Shown: one piece after another, positions 61,452-64,000 of the stretch
Layout: each line of letters opens with the position of its first letter
Numbering within the stretch: position 1 is the stretch's first letter
From: Cryptomeria japonica
Lineage: Eukaryota > Streptophyta > Pinopsida > Cupressales > Cupressaceae
NCBI RefSeq assembly: GCF_030272615.1
Contig: NC_081406.1
Coordinates: 245,885,218-245,949,217 of the forward strand
DNA length: 64,000 bases
Direction of reading: 5' to 3'
Translations under genes and position numbers: made by a program
The notes under the pieces: generated by a model
The model's database searches: none
What the model saw: the letters and a program-made list of their open reading frames with translations, nothing else
Told to the model about the DNA's origin: nothing

Positions 61452-62027
61452 ATGGACACTCCCATCCACTTGAGAAGCATTTCTGCAGAGGACCAGAGGG
61501 CCTTTCTGGGCTCTATTAAGGATGAAACCCTTCAATCAGTTTGCAAGGAGGTCGGGTCGTTCATCAATGAGGTTGTGCAGATGGTGCTGGGTAGAGAGTT
61601 TCTGTGAAACGAAAATAGTACCGTGTTAACACAAACATTACATCCCCGTTTCGTAGCGTCTCTTCTAGACCTCAGAGGAGACAAGGTGGATATGCTGATG
61701 CTGTTGAGGAAGGTTTTTAAGGAAGACTTCCTTGGAGATGACATTACTATTGTCGTCCTTGTAGAAGTAGGGGTGGAGATCCCTTGGGCGAGTGAATTAA
61801 CCAAGCTTCTCCTCCTTGACCAAATAGTGCCAGTGGCCAGACAACCGTTTCTCCTGAACCTGAATGTAGAGCACTTGACGCGTCACAGGAAATGGGCATT
61901 GATTGGCAGGGACTTCCTCCGGAAATGGTTGCTCCTTGACGACTTTCCAAACTACAATTGGCTTGAAGAATTCTCTCAATTTATGTTGTTTCAAGAATTC
62001 TACATGGAAGGAGGGTCAGATTCTTAG
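61452..62027 (+). pseudogene. Unrecognised gene with one in-frame TGA
   Basis: One frame of 192 codons runs from ATG 61452 to TAG 62025-62027, with a single TGA at 61605-61607 (GREFL*NENS). The first part reads MDTPIHLRSISAEDQRAFLG and CKEVGSFINEVVQMVLG. The second is LHPRFVASLLDLRGDKVDML, EIPWASELTKLLLLDQ, LTRHRKWALIGRDFLRKWL and NYNWLEEFSQFMLFQEF. It looks helical and leucine-rich, and I recognise no domain. Its GC content is clearly higher than the surroundings, which supports a real gene. The TGA may be a true null mutation; readthrough or a sequencing error are alternatives. Confidence 0.5.
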
Positions 62028-62752
62028 TGCAAAGTTGTAAACCATCCACTACCTTGGCCCTAGCCCCGCCCCCCTAGGCCCCTAGTAGTTTTTTTTTCCT
62101 ATGTCCTCGAAACCTAACAGGCTCAGTGACTCACTCAGTTTGGCTTTTAAGTTTTTAAGGGACTCAAGTCTCAGACTTGAGATGAAAAAATTGTAAATTT
62201 CCAAAGCATAAATATTAATGACAATTTTTCAAATTCCAGTTTGTTTCAGTTTGCCTCTTACAGTCTTATGGATATAAAAATGCTTTCTATAATTCTATTT
62301 CATTTTTATTAATTAATTTCTTTCAAATGCTTTTTATATATGAGCTACGTTATTTCAATTATTTGTTAAACAATGGAAAGAAATTTAATACTGTGATCTT
62401 TTTTATGTAATGCTATAATTTTTTTTTTTAGTTCGTTCCATTAATTATTTGTACATTGATTATGGTTGATTATAATTTTATAAGTATATAGTCATTCAAA
62501 ATACAAAATTTCAAAAGTTTCAAGATACAAAAGTTTATCGGTAAAGGTTTTTTCATTCTATTAATTCAAATGTTTCAAGATACAAAATTTACAGTCATTC
62601 ATGCATAAACTCAGACAGAGAGAAAACCATACTGCCCACAGCTAATAGCAAGCAGACAAAAAAATGAGTTCATTGCTGGATATCCATAACAAATGCTCTA
62701 GCAGTAATAAATCATTTGGAAGCAAATTAAAAAACACTGGCCAATAGGCCGC
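62028..62752. other. Convergent intergenic gap
   Basis: AT-rich with no gene. Two genes point toward each other across it. Confidence 0.5.
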
Positions 62753-63241
62753 TCACTCACTATCACCTTGGGTCGCCTCCTCCCAGTCCCTTCCCTCCTC
62801 GGAGGTCGATGCTTTCCCTTTTGCCGCTTCATCTTTCATTTTTGGAATGCAGTTTAGGCACCCGAAGTCGGGGTCGCCCTCCAAGCTTGCCAATAGCTGT
62901 ATGGCCCTTCCTTCTTCAGCCCTATCTCTCAATTCCCTACCAACCTCCATCCTTACCACCACATGCAAAGCCTTCAAGACTTCATCCACCCTAGTTAATT
63001 TCACAAAGAGTTTCATCGCTTCCCACCCCACTCAGGCACATTCACAAATAAAAGGAAGCAATTCCTCATGGTCGTCCTCTTCCTTAATTCAAATGCCAAC
63101 TCTCGACACCAGCCACTCCAAGATTGAATCCAGGTTAATCAAAATATCCCCATCAATCAATTTGACCAATGTGAGTTTTACCTTTTCCACCTCCGGTTCG
63201 AATTCACAGGCCCACGTCAGAGTTAGAGAGTAAACCTCCAT
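62753..63241 (-). pseudogene. Unrecognised gene, two in-frame TGA codons
   Basis: Starting at ATG 63241, one frame of 163 codons ends at TGA 62753. It reads MEVYSLTLTWACEFEPEVEK, then LIDGDILINLDSILEWLVSR, then after two TGAs GWEAMKLFVKLTRVDEVLKA, REVGRELRDRAEE-like charged helices and LLASLEGDPDFGCLNCIPKM, ending in an acidic tail (EEGRDWEEATQGDSE). No domain is recognised. The GC content is high for the region. It could be a partner of, or an ancient part of, the same locus as 61452-62027; no sequence similarity between the two was seen. Confidence 0.45.
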
Positions 63242-63268
63242 GTTAGTTCGATACCAGTGACTGATATG

Positions 63269-63645
63269 TGTTAGAGTATTCAGGTATTTACTTGATTAAT
63301 TAAACAATATTTGTTTAATTATTTAAGTTCCCTTTATCTCTTTTACACTTAAGCTAACTTTAGGTGCATAGTAATTAATTCTTTTATTAATTATTATGTG
63401 CAAAGCTAGGTTTTCCCTTTTAGGGTTTCTTGACCTATTAAAGGTTGAGTTCATTCTTTTCATTGTAAGAAGAAGGTTTTTTACATTAAACATTTTGTGA
63501 ATATTGAGCTCTCTCTCTTTTTGAGCATATTTTCTGTGTATTTCTTTCTTCTGTGATTTTCTTCCTTGCTTCTCCTTGTAACAAGTTTTTCAGCTTGCAG
63601 AGATCATTTGGGCTCCTGTGGTGTTGTATTTTCTCAACTCCAACA
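63269..63645 (+). repeat. Short LTR, probably copia type
   Basis: TGTTAGAGTATTC at the start and CTCCAACA at the end give the TGTT...AACA termini of a copia LTR, 377 bp. No target-site duplication and no clear primer site follow, so a solo or rearranged LTR is likely. It ends 5' of a GC-rich stretch. Confidence 0.5.
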
Positions 63646-63673
63646 TTTTTTTACAAAAAAATCAATTTTTTTT

Positions 63674-64000
63674 TTGGGGGTTCCACATGGTACGCAGGGT
63701 ACCGTGGGGCCCCCTGCCGTTGCTGCAGACCTGTTAGGCCTCGGGCCCCATCGTCCTCGGCTTCCGGCCCTCACCGTCCTCAACTTCCAGCACCCGCGCC
63801 GCCCTCCAGCTCCGGCCCCTGCCGGCACCTCCTTGCGGCCATTGTCGCTCTTGTGGCCTCCTCTGTGCTGCAACACCTGCAGCCTCCTTGCGGCCCCCGA
63901 CCCTTGTCGCCGCTGCTACAAACCCTGGCCGCTGCCGCTGCTCGGCTGCTACACTTCCTCCCCGCTGACACCTTGCCCCCCGCCCGACCCTTGCCGCCAC
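63674..64000. other. GC-rich, CpG-rich stretch at the window edge
   Basis: The sequence changes abruptly from roughly 35 percent to well over 60 percent GC and is full of CCG, GCC and CTG words. Both strands have open frames here of low complexity (Ala/Arg/Gly/Pro), so none is called as a gene. It may be the start of an exon, of a transposon gag, or a CpG island. Confidence 0.5.

Noticed and set aside
63634..64000. Ala/Arg/Gly-rich minus-strand frames at the window edge
   Set aside because: Open frames are expected by chance in GC-rich DNA; both strands are open and no domain is recognised.

Overview
The window is nuclear DNA from a land plant with a large, repeat-dominated genome. It is AT-rich, with spliceosomal signals, a plant F-box gene, and Ty3/gypsy Tat-lineage and Ty1/copia retrotransposons nested in one another. 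The repeat style (long LTRs, old diverged copies, dense nesting) would suit a gymnosperm such as a conifer. That is an inference; no marker in the window fixes the species.

Layout. (1) 1-10498 is an old Tat-lineage gypsy element on the plus strand (copy A): end of the 5' LTR, a gag-less pol pseudogene, an antisense gene at 5896-8253, a polypurine tract and a 3' LTR. (2) 10499-16055 is intergenic, with a 112-bp TA microsatellite. (3) 16056-27125 is a nested block. A decayed copia (B) is split at about 17216/26068 by an LTR-like insert, and that insert is split by a second copia (C, 19872-25214, duplicated GTATT on both sides). (4) 28384-45234 is a complete 16.9-kb gypsy element on the minus strand (copy D). 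It has 1.28-kb LTRs, ATAGA target-site duplications, gag-pol on the minus strand and a plus-strand gene at 30016-32696. (5) 45240-47695 holds a copia 3' end and LTR (E). (6) 49990-54934 holds the best intact gene, an F-box protein with a probable long 5' UTR intron. (7) 59265-60050 is a DUF4283-type pseudogene. (8) 60513-60870 is a diverged 42-bp tandem array, upstream of two convergent unrecognised genes at 61452-62027 and 62753-63241. (9) An LTR (63269-63645) and a very GC-rich stretch close the window.

Main result. Gypsy copies A and D lie in opposite orientations and are diverged. Both carry, between pol and the 3' LTR, a gene on the strand opposite to pol for a plant mobile domain (PMD) protein with a long charged or coiled tail. 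In both copies this gene has its own TATA box 75-85 bp before the ATG, a 25- or 26-codon first exon, a phase-0 GT donor and a 430-491-bp intron, and the second exon resumes exactly 15 codons before the same Met-Arg-Leu. An antisense gene can keep its intron through retrotransposition because the sense genomic RNA does not expose its splice sites. Conservation of promoter, exon layout and protein in two diverged copies suggests a real, separately expressed passenger gene of this lineage rather than a chance ORF.
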